The notes below the pieces were generated by a model that made no database searches, had not been told where the DNA came from, and saw only the letters and a list, made by a program, of their open reading frames with translations. The translations under genes were made by a program, and so were the position numbers. A stretch of DNA of 64,000 nt from JAAYJR01 sp964545315 (lineage in GTDB: Bacteria; Bacteroidota; Bacteroidia; Bacteroidales; Prolixibacteraceae): NCBI GenBank assembly GCA_964545315.1, contig CAZJGI010000001.1, positions 123,296 through 187,295 on the forward strand, in the 5' to 3' direction. Positions 45,011 to 53,878 of this stretch are shown one piece after another (the first letter of the stretch is position 1; each line of letters begins with the position of its first letter).

Positions 45011-45808
45011 TTAATATAAAACCTTTATATAATATCCATTGTGCTTACGTATATTAATTACCATATTATCATTAAAAATAAGATACTGCCCCTTAATACC
45101 GGTAAGTAATCCTTTAATAACCGGAGTTTTATCCAAATTAATACTTTTAATATTATCCGGATATTTTATAACCGGATATTCAATCGTTGTAATCTCGTCA
45201 TCACCATGTCTGTATTTTTTTAATTCAGTGGGCAGTAAACCAATCGCTTTATTTTTTTCCTCAATGAGGTCTGTATTTTGCTCTGTTGAATTTTTTAACA
45301 TCGATTTCCAGTTAGTCTTGTCAGCATAATATTGTTTAAGAAATACTTCAATTATTCCTGCAATATGGCGGTTAGGGGCCTTAGCTAATTTTATTGCCAT
45401 ATTTGCACCCTGGTCTATCCAACGTGAAGGTATCTGGTGGTGTCTGGTAACTCCAACTTTAAGATCGCTCGATATTGCCATGTACACGAAATGGTCAATG
45501 AGGTCGTGTTCTTTAGCCCATATGATATTACGTGCTATTCCGAATTCAGCCTTTGATAATTCAGGCCGGACAACAGATTCGCTTGCCTCAGGGGCAGTTT
45601 GCATACAACTGTAACAGAACCCCTGGCCGAACGAAGTTTTAGTGATTTTGCCACATGATATACAATTAATGCGGCCGGTGAACTGCATCTCAATTTCTTT
45701 TTCCAGTAAACTATTCATCTCAATTTCCTGATCACCAACGGGTAAATAATATCTTACCGGGATCGAGAACTCAGTTCTCATTTTAAGTATATTGCCTTCC
45801 ACTTCCAT
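45011..45808 (-). CDS. DUF2797 protein with a four-Cys zinc-knuckle motif
   Basis: The 265-residue protein shows INCISCGKITKTSFGQGFCYSCMQ (two CxxC pairs) in its first third and DLKVGVTRHHQIPSRWIDQGA further on, characteristic of DUF2797. The role is unknown; the Cys motifs suggest zinc and the His-rich segment a possible nuclease-like site. It stands alone on the minus strand. Confidence 0.82.
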   Translation of the reverse strand: MEVEGNILKMRTEFSIPVRYYLPVGDQEIEMNSLLEKEIEMQFTGRINCISCGKITKTSFGQGFCYSCMQTAPEASESVVRPELSKAEFGIARNIIWAKEHDLIDHFVYMAISSDLKVGVTRHHQIPSRWIDQGANMAIKLAKAPNRHIAGIIEVFLKQYYADKTNWKSMLKNSTEQNTDLIEEKNKAIGLLPTELKKYRHGDDEITTIEYPVIKYPDNIKSINLDKTPVIKGLLTGIKGQYLIFNDNMVINIRKHNGYYIKVLY

Positions 45809-45990
45809 AATATCAGGTTAATAATTCATATAGATTTCAAATTACTAATATAATACATAATTTGAGTGAACAGAGGTGCTTTTTCGTTTTCATTCTTAAT
45901 ATACAGATGATAATTAGTTTCGAGGATTATTAAAGGTTATATATTACTAAATGTTTTGTAAATTTCGAATGTTATTGAATTTTATAATAT

Positions 45991-47292
45991 ATGAAGAAAC
46001 TGGATACTTATTTGATGCATCCCCGCGATCAGATCACCATGATCATTGATAAGATATATCGCAGTGGTATGACAACAACTTCCGGGGGAAATGTTTCCAT
46101 AATGGATGAAAGCGGGGATATGTGGGTTACTCCAGCCTCTATAGATAAAGGATCACTGCGCCCGTCAGATATTGTTGCAGTGCGTAATGACGGCACTATT
46201 GAAGGCAGGCACAGGCCATCTTCGGAATATCCTTTTCATAAGGCAATATATAAAAACAGGCCTGATATCAAAGCAATTGTTCATGCCCATCCTCCGGCCC
46301 TGGTTTCTTTCAGTATAGTCAGAAAAATACCTGATACTAATATTATTCCCCAGGCTAAATATGTATGCGGAGGAATAGGTTATGCAACCTATGAATTACC
46401 CGGGAGTGAAGAACTTGGCCAGGTTATTGCCGCTGAGTTTAAAAAAGGTTTCAATGCTGTTATAATGGAAAATCACGGAACAGTTGTGGGAGGTAACCAA
46501 CTTCGTGATGCCTTCCAACGATTCGAAACACTTGAATTTTGTGCAAGGACAATTATTTATGGCAATACAATCGGCGAACCAAATTATCTTACTGATGAGG
46601 AAATAGAAGAGTTTGAAAATCAGATTCCAAGTTTATTACCTGAATTGGAGACTGTTGAGCATCCTTCCGATGAAAGGGCTATAAGGGAGGATATAAAAAG
46701 GATTGTTCACCGTGCATGCTCACAGGGATTAATGATAAGTTCATATGGTACCGTTTCGGTGAGGTGGAGAGGCAATGATTTTTTGATAACACCTACTAAC
46801 GTTGCCCGTTGGAATATTCAGAATGATGATATTGTTCAGATAAAAGATGGAAAGCGGGAACCAGCGAAATTGCCCAGCCGCGCAACATGGCTTCATCAGG
46901 AGATTTATAAACGAAATCCCGGTATTAATTCAATTATCCTTACGCAAACCCCATATCTTATGGCTTATAGTGTAACAGGGCAGAAACTTGATGTAAGGAC
47001 AATCCCTGAGAGTTGGGTCTTTTTGCAAGATGTCCCTAATGTCCCATTTGGATCTCATTTTGCAGGGAAGGAAACAATACTTAATCTACTGTCAGAAAAA
47101 ACTCCTGCTGTTATTATCAATAATGATTCAATACTGATAACAGGCGATAAATTGCTGGGAACATTTGACCGTCTTGAAGTTGCTGAGTTTAGTGCCAAAT
47201 CACTTACAATGGGGGCCTCCCTTGGAAATCTTGTCCCTATTAGTGATAAACAGGTGGAAGCCCTGAGGGAAAAATTTTTAAGTACTAAGTGA
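45991..47292 (+). CDS. Tandem class II aldolase/adducin-domain protein
   Basis: The 433-residue protein has two class II aldolase folds. In the first (1-215) all hallmark residues are seen: SSEYPFH (Glu79), IVHAHPPALVSF (His98, His100) and IMENHGTVVGG (His162), so zinc binding and aldolase/epimerase activity are plausible. The second (about 230-433) repeats the topology, but the same positions read SRATWLHQ, LTQTPYLMAY and INNDSILITG, so it has lost the zinc ligands. Class II aldolases act on fuculose phosphate, ribulose phosphate or related. It is single, so the substrate cannot be assigned. Confidence 0.84.
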   Translation: MKKLDTYLMHPRDQITMIIDKIYRSGMTTTSGGNVSIMDESGDMWVTPASIDKGSLRPSDIVAVRNDGTIEGRHRPSSEYPFHKAIYKNRPDIKAIVHAHPPALVSFSIVRKIPDTNIIPQAKYVCGGIGYATYELPGSEELGQVIAAEFKKGFNAVIMENHGTVVGGNQLRDAFQRFETLEFCARTIIYGNTIGEPNYLTDEEIEEFENQIPSLLPELETVEHPSDERAIREDIKRIVHRACSQGLMISSYGTVSVRWRGNDFLITPTNVARWNIQNDDIVQIKDGKREPAKLPSRATWLHQEIYKRNPGINSIILTQTPYLMAYSVTGQKLDVRTIPESWVFLQDVPNVPFGSHFAGKETILNLLSEKTPAVIINNDSILITGDKLLGTFDRLEVAEFSAKSLTMGASLGNLVPISDKQVEALREKFLSTK

Positions 47293-47444
47293 TGATTTAG
47301 CTTTTATTTGCCTGGTTATCTGTCAAAACTAAATTTTGTATAGCAATTTAAGTATATAATTTTTGATAATTTTAAAAAATAGTACGAATAGTCGGATAAG
47401 TGTACCTGCTTTTTTTACATTTGTTCATGCAAACTAATATTCAA

Positions 47445-49178
47445 ATGGAAAACAGAAATTTTAATTTCCTACCAATATTACTGGTTTTATTCTCTGTGCA
47501 ATTAATTGGTATCTTTACTCATGCTGCTGAAAATCAACCATATAAACTTTATATTGGTTGGGCAAAGAATAGTATTACACCAGATAGGCCAGTTGCACTC
47601 GACGGTCAGTTTAATGCCAGGATAGCAAGGTCAGTAAGAGATTCGGTGACATGTACTGTATTGGCTATTGAAACAAGAGATATTAATAATAGTGTGGAAA
47701 CAGCGATAATGGTATCCTGCGATCTTATTGCCATCAGAGGAACTCTCAGAGAGGAGGTAGTAAATATCCTGAGGTCACGAATGCCGGGTTTTGATACGGA
47801 TAAATTGATTATGAATGCTACCCATACTCACACAGGCCCGGTATTAACTGAAGGAAAATATGATATCCCCATAGGAGTGATGAATCCCACTGACTATGTA
47901 AATTTTGCTGCCGGCCGGATCGCTGATGCGGTAATTAAAGCATGGAGTAGTCGTAAACCTGCAGGTATGAGTTGGGGACTTGGGCAGGCAGTGGTAGGGT
48001 ATAACCGCAGGACTGTTTATTTTGAACCTGTTTCCGGCAGTTTCGGGACTGGAACAGCAGTTATGTATGGAAGCACAAACCGGGAAGATTTCTCTCATAT
48101 TGAGGGTTATGAAGATCATGGTCTGGAGATGATGTTTTTTTGGGATGAAAAGAAAAAACTTACAGGCATGGTTTTGAATGTAGCCTGTCCAGCGCAGGAA
48201 ACAGAACATCTTTCTGAAGTATCGGCTGATTTTTGGCACGAAGCCAGGGTCGAATTGCATAAGAGGTATGGAGATGATGTGTTTATTTTACCTCAATGTG
48301 CTTCAGCAGGCGACCAGTCACCACATCTGTTATGGCGAAAAAAAGCTGAAGAAGAGATGCTTAACCTGAGAGGAATTAACCGCAGACAGGAAATTGGGCG
48401 GCGAATAGCGAATGCAGTTGATGATGTCTTTCCCTATGTGCAGGGCAATATAAAAAATGCAGTTGTCTTTAGTCATTTGATCGAAGAAGTCTCGCTGCCC
48501 AGGCGAATGGTAACCAAAGAAGAGGCCGAAGAAGCTGAAATGCTTGCCAAACAACAACCTGACAGAGCTGCTTTTCACAGGTCGGTGGTTACAAGATATA
48601 AAAATCAGAACGCTGATCCCTGGTATCCTGTCAAGATAAATGTGATACGACTTGGTGATGTGGCTGTTGCAACCAATCCATTCGAACTTTTCATCGATTT
48701 TGGATTAAGGATAAAAACCCGTAGTGATGCTGTTTTAACTTTCATCGTTCAGTTATCAAACGGCTCTTCATCCTATTTGCCTACATTAAGAGCTTCTGAA
48801 GGTGGCGGATACTCTGCAATTCCTCAGAGTAATCAGGTCGGCTTCGAAGGAGGTCAGGTTTTGGTTGAAAAAACTTTAGATTTGATAGCTAAATCTGCAA
48901 CTGTAATTGAACAGGAAGAGATGGATAAAAAACCGGATGCTGTTTTTTATCCTAACCCTACTGATGATATTATAAGTATCAGGCTTAACAATAATTCATA
49001 TCGCACCGTAGAGGTGACTGTGTATAACATGGAGGGTAAAAATATTATGCACAAATTATTTTATGATCCATATAGTATCTCTTTCAGTATGAAAGGCTAT
49101 AATTCAGGAACTTATATCGTTAAACTGAAAGTTTCAGGTCAGGAGTTTGTTAAAAAGTTTATTTTTGAAAGGCAATAA
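47445..49178 (+). CDS. Neutral ceramidase-like secreted hydrolase with type IX sorting tail
   Basis: From ATG 47445 the protein has 577 residues and a signal peptide (NFNFLPILLVLFSVQLIGIFTHA). The body matches the neutral/alkaline ceramidase-like family: VSCDLIAIRG, NATHTHTGPVL with the His-x-His zinc motif, a CPAQETEHLSEVSADFWHE segment and LPQCASAGDQSPH. The last 75 or so residues (VFYPNPTDDIISIRLNN ... GTYIVKLKVSGQEFVKKFIF) are the type IX secretion C-terminal signal. Its product is therefore secreted or surface-attached. It could cleave N-acyl sphingolipids or another amide. A GTG at 47400 would add 15 residues ahead of the signal peptide and was rejected. Confidence 0.85.
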   Translation: MENRNFNFLPILLVLFSVQLIGIFTHAAENQPYKLYIGWAKNSITPDRPVALDGQFNARIARSVRDSVTCTVLAIETRDINNSVETAIMVSCDLIAIRGTLREEVVNILRSRMPGFDTDKLIMNATHTHTGPVLTEGKYDIPIGVMNPTDYVNFAAGRIADAVIKAWSSRKPAGMSWGLGQAVVGYNRRTVYFEPVSGSFGTGTAVMYGSTNREDFSHIEGYEDHGLEMMFFWDEKKKLTGMVLNVACPAQETEHLSEVSADFWHEARVELHKRYGDDVFILPQCASAGDQSPHLLWRKKAEEEMLNLRGINRRQEIGRRIANAVDDVFPYVQGNIKNAVVFSHLIEEVSLPRRMVTKEEAEEAEMLAKQQPDRAAFHRSVVTRYKNQNADPWYPVKINVIRLGDVAVATNPFELFIDFGLRIKTRSDAVLTFIVQLSNGSSSYLPTLRASEGGGYSAIPQSNQVGFEGGQVLVEKTLDLIAKSATVIEQEEMDKKPDAVFYPNPTDDIISIRLNNNSYRTVEVTVYNMEGKNIMHKLFYDPYSISFSMKGYNSGTYIVKLKVSGQEFVKKFIFERQ

Positions 49179-49255
49179 CCTAAATTAATATTGATTACTC
49201 CATCAGTTATAAATATTTTTGCACTTGCAGAGGTTAGAAGGTCACATTAAGTATT

Positions 49256-50827
49256 TTATGGCTGGCTTCCCCACCAGTTATTCCCCGGATCATAATTATC
49301 GGATAGATAGTGTAACCGTTGTTTTTCCAGCTGAGGCCATTTTTCATTAATTATTTTTTCCAGGTATTCTGATTCTTTATCTGCACTGTATTCGGGATCT
49401 TTTACCGGGAATATTGCACCTGTATCATCAAGGAAGGCCAATAGTTCCTTACTCAATGTACTCACAAGTTCAGGGTATTCTTTTGCCACATTTTTTGTTT
49501 CATAGGGATCGTTATTCAGATTATACAATTCTTCTCTGTCATCTTCGTAATAATGTATTAATTTCCATTCTCCACGCCGTATGATAGAAGAAGGTTCACC
49601 TCCCTGGTTACCGTAATGCGGATAATGCCAAAACAGGGGTCTTTCCATTATAGAGCCACCTGTAATTAATGGCACAAGGCTTACCCCGTCTGTATGTTCC
49701 TCAGGTTTTAGTTTTGAGCCTGCCAGTTCGAGAATAGTGGGATAAAAATCTGTACCGGTAACAGGAGTGAAACATTCAATTCCACCTTCCATCCAGGGTA
49801 TTTTTATAAAATATGGTTCCCTTATCCCTCCTTCGAACTGATAACCTTTACCTGCTCTCAGGGGCAGGTTGGAGGTTGAATATGCATCTCCCGCTGCTAC
49901 CCCTCCATTATCTGAAGTAAAAATAACTATTGTATTCTCAGTAAGCCCTGTTTCGTCTAGTGCATTTAATACTAACCCCACAGCATCGTCCATAGTTTCA
50001 ACTAATCCTGCGTAAACAGGATTATCCTGAACTTGTCTTACAGGAAGGAAATGAGCCATTTTAAACCCCGTTTCTGTAATGCCTGCTTCTATAGCTTTTT
50101 TCTGATATTTAGCCCATTTTTCACGTGTAGTTTGGATTGGACTGTGAACTGCATAGAATGAGAGAAAAGCAAAAAAAGATGTATCTCTGTGATCCTTAAT
50201 AAAATTAGCCGTTTCTTCAGCAAGCCTTAACGACAGATTCTCTCCGTCAGGGCCGGGTTTCAGGTTTGGATTTTCCCAGGGTGCAAAGTAACCTCCCCTG
50301 GGGCTTCCAACATCCCAGCCCCCTTTATTGATATCAAATCCATGATCTTCAGGCCAGGAACCTTTCCCGCCAAGATGCCATTTGCCGGCGAAAAATGTTT
50401 TATATCCAGCCTCCTTCATAGCTTCAGGAAGAGTAAGGTAATCATGAGGCAGATCATGCAGGTATTCAGCAGGTAATAGTTTTGTAAACCTTCCGTTTTT
50501 TCGCCAGCTTTCGCCTGAAGGAGCACCAATATAGTCGGTAATACCATGCCGTGCAGGGAATTTTCCCGACATGATACTTGCCCTGGAAGGACTGCACACC
50601 TGACATGTCGCATACCCGTTTTTAAATACTACTCCTTCACGTGCAATGCGGTCAACATTGGGAGTTTCATAATATGTGCTCCCGGTACAGCTTAGATCAT
50701 GATACCCCAGATCATCAACAAGTATAAATAAAAAATTGGGCTTTTGATTATTATCACATTGCTTTATGGGGGTATTACATGATACACCTAATAGTAATAG
50801 TGTAAAAAAAATCATTGTTGATCTCAT
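49256..50827 (-). CDS. Type I sulfatase, lipoprotein
   Basis: From ATG 50827 the protein has 523 residues and a lipobox at Cys17 (LLLLGVSC). The sulfatase fold shows ILVDDLGYHD (metal Asp38, Asp39), QVCSPSRASIMSGKFP with the formylglycine Cys78 and TIVIFTSDNGG for the second metal site. The motif C-S-P-S-R marks a type I sulfatase that needs formylglycine maturation. It should hydrolyse sulfate esters on glycans. The earlier ATG at 50926 lies in the previous gene and was rejected. It follows a second sulfatase by 67 bp. Confidence 0.92.
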   Translation of the reverse strand: MRSTMIFFTLLLLGVSCNTPIKQCDNNQKPNFLFILVDDLGYHDLSCTGSTYYETPNVDRIAREGVVFKNGYATCQVCSPSRASIMSGKFPARHGITDYIGAPSGESWRKNGRFTKLLPAEYLHDLPHDYLTLPEAMKEAGYKTFFAGKWHLGGKGSWPEDHGFDINKGGWDVGSPRGGYFAPWENPNLKPGPDGENLSLRLAEETANFIKDHRDTSFFAFLSFYAVHSPIQTTREKWAKYQKKAIEAGITETGFKMAHFLPVRQVQDNPVYAGLVETMDDAVGLVLNALDETGLTENTIVIFTSDNGGVAAGDAYSTSNLPLRAGKGYQFEGGIREPYFIKIPWMEGGIECFTPVTGTDFYPTILELAGSKLKPEEHTDGVSLVPLITGGSIMERPLFWHYPHYGNQGGEPSSIIRRGEWKLIHYYEDDREELYNLNNDPYETKNVAKEYPELVSTLSKELLAFLDDTGAIFPVKDPEYSADKESEYLEKIINEKWPQLEKQRLHYLSDNYDPGNNWWGSQP

Positions 50828-50894
50828 TGGGTATAGCTTGGTTATTGTCTGATATTCAAATGTTAGTTTAAATTTATATAATGAACCTGCACTA

Positions 50895-52328
50895 TTATTT
50901 AAATATAAATATTTCAGAGTCAACATGTGCTGAGTTCATGAGTTCTGTAAGCTCGTTAACTATTTGAGGATTTTGGCCGGCCAGGTTATTTTCTTCGCCA
51001 ATGTCTTCATTTAGATTATAAAGTTCCACCGTAGTTTTTGCAGAGTCAAACAGGTTATAATTTATCAGTTTCCAGTCCCCCTTTCGAATAGCCCTCCGTC
51101 CTCCGCGCTCATAAAATTCCCAGTACAGGTATTCGTGTTCATTTTGGCCTTCATTACCAAGAAGTGTGGGAAGGAATGAAATTCCATCAACATTTCCGGG
51201 TAATTCAGCGTCTGTAATTTGTGCTATTGTCGGGAGAACATCCCAAAAAGCAGAGATATGGTTTGTTTGCTGTCCGGGTTTTATCTTTCCGTTCCAAACT
51301 GCAATCATTGGTGCACGTATACCTCCTTCGTAAAGATCACGTTTATATCCTTTAAGCATGCCATTTGAATTAAAATAGTCCGGATCTGCACCACCTTCCA
51401 GATGTGGGCCATTGTCTGAAGAGAACATGATAAGCGTGTTTTCATAAAGTTCCAGTTCTTTAAGTTTTGCAATTATTTCTCCAACCTGATCATCCAGGAC
51501 GTTTATCATAGCCGCAAAAGCTGCATGTGATTCTGTCTGTGAACCATAAGGTCCTTTCCTGTATTTTTCACCCTCATCTATTCCTTTGTAAATTTTTTCA
51601 GGTTCAAATTTTCCTCTGTATTGCTTCATATATTCTTCGGGTGCAAATAATTCGGCATGAGGTATAACAGATGGATAATACAAAAAGAACGGTTTATCTT
51701 TATTTGATTCCAGAAATTTTAATGCCTGTTCATGAATTATATCCGGCGCATAGATCCCTTTTTTAAAGCCCTCGTTTTCTTCAAGCATTATTTTCTCACT
51801 GTTATGCCACAGGTAATAAGGGTAATAATTATGTGCCAGCCCCTGGCAATTATAACCAAAAAATTCATCAAATCCCTGGTTATTCGGATCACCTTCAGTT
51901 CCAATAAATCCCAGGCCCCATTTCCCAAAAGCACCTGTCGTATATCCCTCATTTTTTAGAATTTCAGCAATTGTAACCGCTTCTTTTTCAAGTGGGTACT
52001 GACCTTCAGGCTCCCATGTTTTGTTGCCTCTTATAAATGTATGTCCTGTATGCTGACCGGTCATTAAAGAGGAGCGGGAAGGGGCACATACTGTCGATCC
52101 TGAATAGTGCTGAGTGAATTTTATACCTGATGATGCAAGTTTATCTATATTGGGAGTGGAGAACAGCTTTTGTCCGTAACAGCTTAAATCTCCATAGCCT
52201 AAATCATCAGCAAGGATGTATACAATGTTGGGTTTGGAGTATGCGGTAGGTTCTTGTTTTTTTCTGGTCTGACATGAAATTTGAAATACAGTTGTAAAAG
52301 CAACAGATAATATAAAAATACGGTTCAT
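50895..52328 (-). CDS. Type I arylsulfatase-like lipoprotein
   Basis: The 477-residue protein has a lipobox at Cys19 (VFQISC) and a sulfatase core: ILADDLGYGDLSC (Asp41, Asp42) and STVCAPSRSSLMTGQ with formylglycine Cys81. LIMFSSDNGPHLEGGAD completes the metal site. CAPSR is the type I motif. With the downstream sulfatase it forms a two-gene unit. No anSME or formylglycine-generating enzyme is in the window, so maturation must be supplied elsewhere. Confidence 0.93.
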   Translation of the reverse strand: MNRIFILSVAFTTVFQISCQTRKKQEPTAYSKPNIVYILADDLGYGDLSCYGQKLFSTPNIDKLASSGIKFTQHYSGSTVCAPSRSSLMTGQHTGHTFIRGNKTWEPEGQYPLEKEAVTIAEILKNEGYTTGAFGKWGLGFIGTEGDPNNQGFDEFFGYNCQGLAHNYYPYYLWHNSEKIMLEENEGFKKGIYAPDIIHEQALKFLESNKDKPFFLYYPSVIPHAELFAPEEYMKQYRGKFEPEKIYKGIDEGEKYRKGPYGSQTESHAAFAAMINVLDDQVGEIIAKLKELELYENTLIMFSSDNGPHLEGGADPDYFNSNGMLKGYKRDLYEGGIRAPMIAVWNGKIKPGQQTNHISAFWDVLPTIAQITDAELPGNVDGISFLPTLLGNEGQNEHEYLYWEFYERGGRRAIRKGDWKLINYNLFDSAKTTVELYNLNEDIGEENNLAGQNPQIVNELTELMNSAHVDSEIFIFK

Positions 52329-52514
52329 TTGAATTTAGCTTAGTTAAATAATTAATAATCTGTCTTATATTTAAAACTAACCGTTCACTGAAGCGCAGGG
52401 TAAGGGATATAACATTTTACAACCAGCTGTTAAATCAGATCATTATTCTTTTGTATCAGTGAAACAGCTTTGACTTTTAGTTTTTCTTATACAATTCGAT
52501 GGCTTATTATTTTT

Positions 52515-53516
52515 TTAGTATAATTTTTTGATCCCTATAATTTCTTTAACTTCCTGTAAAGTCCGGGAAGCTGATTCACGTGCTTTTTCGGCTCCGGTCC
52601 CTGCAACGTCTGCAAGATAAGAATTGTTTTCCAGAAGTGAAAGGATTCTTTCGCGAATCGGTGATGTATAAGATATTATGTCGTCAGCAAGTTGTTTTTT
52701 CATTTCACCATAACTGATTTTACAATTGTTGTAAAGATCTTCGAAATATTTTAAAGTTTCGGGTTTTGAGACTATTTCCATCAGAGTAAACAGGTTTTGA
52801 ATTGGTTCCGGTTTTTGTTGGTTCATCTCTACGGGTCCTGAGTCTGTTACTGCTCTCATTACTTTTTTTCTGATAGATTTAGGGTCTTCAACCAGGTTTA
52901 TAGCATTACCTTCCGATTTTCCCATCTTTCCACTTCCGTCGAGGCCGGGAACTTTAATCATGTCTTTTCCATCGAATGTATATGGCCGGGGTATCGGAAA
53001 TACTTTTTTACCGTACATTCTGTTGAAACGTTTCCCAAATTTTCTTGCCATCTCAAGGTTTTGTTCCTGGTCTTTTCCCACAGGGACAAAATTGGCTTTA
53101 TGAATAAGGATGTCGGCAGCCATAAGAACAGGATAGGTCAACAGTCCTGCGTTAACATTATCGGGTTGTTGCCTTGCTTTCTCCTTGAATGAAGTAGTGC
53201 GTTCGAGTTCACCAAGGTAGGCGTTCATATTAAGGATGGTATATAATTCAGTAACTTCCGGTACATCGCTTTGGATATATATTGTTGCTTTTTCAGGATC
53301 TATCCCGCAGGCAAGATATTCGGCAAGCACCTGTTTAACTCCTGTCTGAAGGTTCTCTGGCGTGGGATGAGTAGTAAGAGAGTGTATATCAGCAATAAAA
53401 AAGAAACAGTTATAATTATCCTGCATTTTTACAAAACTACGGACAGCACCAAAGTAATTCCCAAGGTGCAGGTATCCCGTAGGCCGTATACCACTTAATA
53501 CTGTTGCTCGTTTCAT
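52515..53516 (-). CDS. trpS: Tryptophanyl-tRNA synthetase
   Basis: The 333-residue class I synthetase has the HIGH-like PTGYLHLGNYFGAV, KMGKSEGNAINL (KMSKS-like) and LLTYPVLMAADILIHKANFVPVGKDQEQNLE, the tryptophan-site region. Length is normal. A TATTTTTG box at 53636-53643 on the minus strand is a possible -7 element with a leader of about 110 nt. Confidence 0.96.
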   Translation of the reverse strand: MKRATVLSGIRPTGYLHLGNYFGAVRSFVKMQDNYNCFFFIADIHSLTTHPTPENLQTGVKQVLAEYLACGIDPEKATIYIQSDVPEVTELYTILNMNAYLGELERTTSFKEKARQQPDNVNAGLLTYPVLMAADILIHKANFVPVGKDQEQNLEMARKFGKRFNRMYGKKVFPIPRPYTFDGKDMIKVPGLDGSGKMGKSEGNAINLVEDPKSIRKKVMRAVTDSGPVEMNQQKPEPIQNLFTLMEIVSKPETLKYFEDLYNNCKISYGEMKKQLADDIISYTSPIRERILSLLENNSYLADVAGTGAEKARESASRTLQEVKEIIGIKKLY

Positions 53517-53878
53517 GATTAAAATTATTTATTTTTTATTGTAACACAAGTAATAACTTATTATTCAAAAAGACAAACCTGAAATAACAATAATACTTAG
53601 TCATCATCTCATCGGTTATTTTACAAATAAGGGTACAAAAATAGATATTAAACACAAAAAGCTGACGGCAAAAGATAAAATTTGAATATTTACTTTTTAT
53701 CTTTTATTTACTTTCAAAAGATTTTGAGATGCAATGAATTCCTGGTTTTCGGCAATGCAGATTCTTTATAATTATAAAATTTGCAGCACTAATTTATCAA
53801 CTTTAACCTTAACTTTGTTAATATTGATATAAAGTTAAGTTCAAATATTTTTTCCTTATTAACGGTAAATTTTTATAT
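53517..53878 (+). other. Divergent intergenic region trpS-polA
   Basis: About 360 bp, AT-rich, between divergent trpS and polA. It holds TATTTTTG at 53636-53643 (minus, trpS) and TAACTTTG at 53810-53817 (plus, polA). Neither has a well-spaced -33. No gene or repeat is seen. Confidence 0.5.
53810..53817 (+). promoter_or_regulatory. Candidate -7 promoter box for polA
   Basis: TAACTTTG is a perfect TAnnTTTG, 61 bp upstream of the polA ATG. The nearest TTTG upstream is at 53780-53783, 26 bases away, which is longer than the usual 19-21. Confidence 0.4.

Noticed and set aside
50096..50140. Further parS-like site (TTTTTCACGTGTAG) in the sulfatase gene
   Set aside because: Only the central CACGTG matches; the arms diverge. 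Similar CACGTG hits at 38544, 50636, 52578 and 62636 were dismissed for the same reason.
53517..53640. A 23-codon ORF upstream of trpS (minus strand) rich in Tyr and Phe codons (KYYCYFRFVF) that resembles the tyrA leader peptide
   Set aside because: It has no Trp codon, which trpS would need, and no terminator or competing hairpin follows. AT-rich DNA yields Phe/Tyr codons by chance. It also served as a control for the tyrA case, which has all the other parts.
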